NCBI GenBank assembly: GCA_021848165.1
Contig: JAJZMW010000030.1
Span: 1-7,759 of the forward strand
Direction of reading: 5' to 3'
Length of the DNA: 7,759 nt
DNA from: Thermoplasmata archaeon
GTDB lineage: Archaea > Thermoplasmatota > Thermoplasmata > Lutacidiplasmatales > UBA184
Below the pieces are notes generated by a model, which was given only the letters and a program-made list of their open reading frames with translations, did no database searches and was not told the origin of the DNA. The position numbers were made by a program, and so were the translations under genes. Positions 5,565 through 7,759 of this stretch are shown here, piece by piece (position 1 is the stretch's first letter; every line of letters begins with the position of its first letter).

Positions 5565-7759
5565 TCACCGGGGGCTCCGAGGGGCCCGCCCGCGCCGCCG
5601 ATAGAGCAGTCCCGCTCCGGTGATCGCTGCCGCGACGCCCAGCCCGATCAGCAGGTACTCGACGAGCAGCCACGGCGAACCGGGCGCGGACGTGGTTCCT
5701 CCGGGCGGGGGGGGCGGGGGAGGCGGAGGAGTCGCGTTGGTGGCGGCGGCCCAGTAGAGCTGAGGATCCCCTGCGGCGAGCCCCCGCACGGTCAGAATCA
5801 CCGTGTAGTCGGAGCTGATCGCGATCGTGAAGTTGGCGTACTGGGTGCCGTCGATGTACACTCGGCTCGCCAGAACCTCTGCGATCGTCGAGTTCGCGAT
5901 GTCGGAGTAGGGGATCGTAACGACCAGCGTGCCGTTCGCCGACGCCGTGAAGTTGATCGACACGGACCCGGCGCCGTTCTCGACCGTCGTGATGGTCACG
6001 TTGTAGCCCGAGGCGCTCGTGTTGCCGCTCCGCTGTTCGGAGGTCACCGCGGGCGTCGGGGTCAGGACGACGTTGATCTGACGGCTCGTGGTGAGGTTGA
6101 GGGTCTCGGACTCGGCGAAATACCCGAGGGCCCAGACGGAGAGGGTGTGGACGCCCGGCTCCGTGTAGACCTGGTAGAAGCCGGTCGAGTTCACGTACGC
6201 TTGGATCCCGTCCACGAGCACGGAGGCGTTCGCCGGGCGGACCGTGCCCGAGAGCGTCACCGTCACCTGCGCCTGGAGCGAGAGGTTCACGACGGTCGTC
6301 TCGCCGCTCGTGATGTTCGCCCGAACGACCGTCGCCGCGTACCCGCTCGCCATCGCGGAGAGGAAGTAGCTGCCGGGGACGAGGCTCTGATCGAACACGC
6401 CGCCCTGCACCGGGATCGCGTGCCCGTCGACGAGGAGGATCGCGTTCGACGGCGAGATCGTTCCCGTGAGCGTGCCGAACTGCGGGATCGCGGTCAAGAC
6501 GATCGACAGCACGACGCTCTGGCCCGGCACCAGCACGACGAGGTCGGAGTAGGAGGTGTAGCCGGGGAGAGTCGCGTTGACGTAGTACGGCCCTGCCGGC
6601 AGCGTGAGCGCATAGGTGCCGCCGTCGCCCGGGAGCGGAGCTCCGTTCAGGGTGACCAACGCCACGGAGGGCGTCACCGAGAGGGCGAGCGACGCTTCGG
6701 GCGTGAAGAGGACGGGGATCCCGGTCGAGGCGCCTTGGATGATCAACTCCCCGTGCGAGGGGCCGACGAGATATCCGAGGACGGCCGAGACCGAGAAGTT
6801 GTACGTCCCGTTCGTCAGGTCCACTACGATCGACGCCTGAACGGAGGCGAACACGTTGCCCCCGACGGTGACCTGCCAGGGGAGGCCGGTCGCGAGACCG
6901 CTCTCGTTGAAGTACGCCGCATACTGCGCGGGGGGCGCCTCGAACATCACGGTGACCTCAACCGCTTGTCCTTGGACATCCAACGAGCCACCGAGCGCGG
7001 TGTAGAGCGGATTCGCCGAGGCCGCCGTGAAGGTGTAGGATCCGTTCGCGAGGACCACGGCGAGCTCGGGCGTCGAAGAGGTGTACGTGGCCTGCCCGGA
7101 GACGTTGACCGACCAACCCCCGGCCCCCGCGGACGGGAGCCCCTGCTCGACGAATGTCACCGTGTAGACGACGGTGCTGAACGAGATCGCGAGGCTCGCC
7201 GGGGCGCCTCGGACCGAGACCTCTCCCGAGGCCGGGGTCGGCTGATACCCCGGAGCGGAGACGTGGAAGGGGTAACTTCCATTGGTCAGGTTCGTGGTGA
7301 TCGTCGGCCCGCTGGAGGCCAGCGTCTGGTCGTCGATCGTCAGGGACCACGGCGGCGTGCCGGTCGCCGGCAGTCCCGACTCGGTGACCGTGAGCAAGTA
7401 GCGGACGGGCGTGAACGAGATCGCGACGGTGACCGGGGCCCCGTTGACGACGACCAGTCCGTGCGCCGGGGATGGCGCGTAGCCCGGCCCGCTGATCTGG
7501 TAGGAGTACGTCCCATTGATCTCGAGGAAGTTCGCCGACGATCCGTCCGACCGCGTCGACTGGTTCGCCGTGAGGTTCACCCACCAGGTCGTACCGTTCG
7601 GCAGACCGGTGGCCTCGAAACTGAGGGCGAACAGGACCGGCGCGAACACGATGGGCACCGTCACGTTCGCCCCCTGCACGACGAACTCCCCGGGGGGGGC
7701 CCGGACCCGCGACACGGTGCTGCGGACGGCATTTTGGTAGGTCCCGTTCGGCTCGGGCA
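5565..7759 (-). CDS. Large repeat-type cell-surface protein with PEGA repeats and C-terminal membrane anchor (5' end beyond right edge)
   Basis: 730 codons are visible (first full codon at 7757) and the frame is open to the edge, so the N-terminus is missing. Order: the end of one ~76-residue repeat (1-41), four full repeats (42-118, 119-195, 197-274, 278-353), three PEGA-type repeats (354-423, 427-496, 498-567), a membrane-proximal beta-rich domain (574-669), nine prolines (677-685), a membrane helix (696-718) and the tail RRRGRAPRSPR. A GTG at 7715-7713 could be taken as a start, but the 14 residues before it (PEPNGTYQ...) complete the repeat, so it is internal. No catalytic motif is visible here. 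The layout fits a stalk or adhesin standing off the membrane; an enzyme domain could lie in the missing part. Sequons are frequent. It is the most upstream gene seen, 123 nt before the hydrolase start, and shares the repeat with it. Confidence 0.85.
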   Translation of the reverse strand, partial: PEPNGTYQNAVRSTVSRVRAPPGEFVVQGANVTVPIVFAPVLFALSFEATGLPNGTTWWVNLTANQSTRSDGSSANFLEINGTYSYQISGPGYAPSPAHGLVVVNGAPVTVAISFTPVRYLLTVTESGLPATGTPPWSLTIDDQTLASSGPTITTNLTNGSYPFHVSAPGYQPTPASGEVSVRGAPASLAISFSTVVYTVTFVEQGLPSAGAGGWSVNVSGQATYTSSTPELAVVLANGSYTFTAASANPLYTALGGSLDVQGQAVEVTVMFEAPPAQYAAYFNESGLATGLPWQVTVGGNVFASVQASIVVDLTNGTYNFSVSAVLGYLVGPSHGELIIQGASTGIPVLFTPEASLALSVTPSVALVTLNGAPLPGDGGTYALTLPAGPYYVNATLPGYTSYSDLVVLVPGQSVVLSIVLTAIPQFGTLTGTISPSNAILLVDGHAIPVQGGVFDQSLVPGSYFLSAMASGYAATVVRANITSGETTVVNLSLQAQVTVTLSGTVRPANASVLVDGIQAYVNSTGFYQVYTEPGVHTLSVWALGYFAESETLNLTTSRQINVVLTPTPAVTSEQRSGNTSASGYNVTITTVENGAGSVSINFTASANGTLVVTIPYSDIANSTIAEVLASRVYIDGTQYANFTIAISSDYTVILTVRGLAAGDPQLYWAAATNATPPPPPPPPPGGTTSAPGSPWLLVEYLLIGLGVAAAITGAGLLYRRRGRAPRSPR
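5601..5675 (-). other. C-terminal membrane anchor of the surface protein
   Basis: A hydrophobic segment of about 23 residues (PWLLVEYLLIGLG... to GAGLLY) is followed by RRRGRAPRSPR and the TGA stop. This places the long repeat region outside the cell and the basic tail inside. The hydrolase ends in the same way (2361-2429). Confidence 0.8.
5703..5729. repeat. G-rich tract encoding a nine-proline linker
   Basis: The plus strand carries runs of G separated by single C or A bases. The minus strand reads nine consecutive Pro codons between the membrane-proximal domain and the membrane helix, a stiff spacer as in other wall-spanning stalks. The plus-strand (template) sequence also fits the G3+N1-7 pattern of a four-stranded G structure. 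Confidence 0.6.
5751..6038 (-). other. Membrane-proximal domain of unknown family
   Basis: Residues 574-669 of the surface protein. It is beta-rich by appearance, holds several sequons (N-T-S, N-V-T, N-F-T, N-G-T, N-S-T), and contains the segments GAGSVSINFTAS and VLASRVYIDGTQ. It sits between the PEGA repeats and the proline linker. I do not recognise a named family; a folded collar next to the membrane is the likely role. Confidence 0.4.
6057..6698 (-). repeat. Three tandem PEGA-type repeats
   Basis: The units lie at 6698-6489, 6479-6270 and 6266-6057, about 70 residues each. Each has an N/D-G-x-x-hydrophobic turn after a V-x-L-[NVD]-[GD]-like strand (TLNGAPL, LVDGHAI, LVDGIQA), then L-P/V-P/E-P-G-x-[YH], and an aromatic G-Y (LPGYTSY, ASGYAAT, ALGYFAE). 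This is the surface-layer-analogue pattern of PEGA domains: small beta-sandwiches of prokaryotic envelope proteins. Confidence 0.7.
6699..7757 (-). repeat. Five ~76-residue surface repeats (first incomplete) in the upstream surface protein
   Basis: A partial unit at 7757-7635 is followed by complete units at 7634-7404, 7403-7173, 7169-6936 and 6926-6699. Cores are GLPNGTTWWV, GLPATGTPPWSL, GLPSAGAGGWSV and GLATGLPWQV. Each carries an N-G-[ST]-Y turn near the middle and closes with V-x-G-x-x-(6-8)-F-x-x/P. Units are clearly diverged from each other, so the array is old, not a recent expansion. Confidence 0.75.

Noticed and set aside
4939..5604. Plus-strand frame of 221 residues with some Ala/Ser-rich stretches
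   Set aside because: It is antisense to the hydrolase N-terminus and the gap; it has no motif, ends in Arg-rich noise and has no support as a gene.

Overview
The window looks like part of an uncultured, high-GC archaeon, most likely a member of the Thermoplasmatota. The main reason is the surface-protein style. There are tandem repeats of about 76 residues with a G-L-P-x-G-T-x-W core, PEGA-type repeats, very many N-glycosylation sequons, and single C-terminal membrane anchors with short Arg-rich tails instead of sortase signals. This assignment comes from family knowledge and was not checked by database search.

All supported genes lie on the minus strand, so the transcript runs from the right edge to the left. 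From right (upstream) to left (downstream) they are: (1) 7759-5565, a large surface protein cut by the right edge, with five ~76-residue repeats, three PEGA repeats, a membrane-proximal domain, a nine-proline linker and a membrane anchor; (2) 5441-2295, a secreted, membrane-anchored protein with a heparanase-like (GH79-like, clan GH-A) catalytic domain, an InlB-like repeat and four or five copies of the same ~76-residue repeat; (3) 2266-200, a multi-pass family 2 glycosyltransferase with the D, DxD, GED and QxxRW motifs of processive polysaccharide synthases; (4) 153-1, the first 51 codons of another secreted or anchored protein, cut by the left edge. Gaps between genes are 123 nt (45 nt if a longer start of gene 2 is used), 28 nt and 46 nt. 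None contains a visible TATA/BRE-like A+T-rich element, so one polycistronic unit is likely, with its promoter outside the window.

Read together, the genes suggest a cell-surface polysaccharide system: a membrane synthase that could make and export a chain, an anchored exo-facing hydrolase of a clan that acts on uronate-containing or related glycans, and repeat-rich stalk proteins that could hold or bind it. The catalytic residues are seen in the sequence. The polymer, and the functional link between the genes, are inferred.

No RNA genes, CRISPR arrays, insertion sequences or plus-strand genes were found. Long open frames on the plus strand and in other minus frames are explained as high-GC shadows. 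There is no gene-free stretch longer than about 125 bases.
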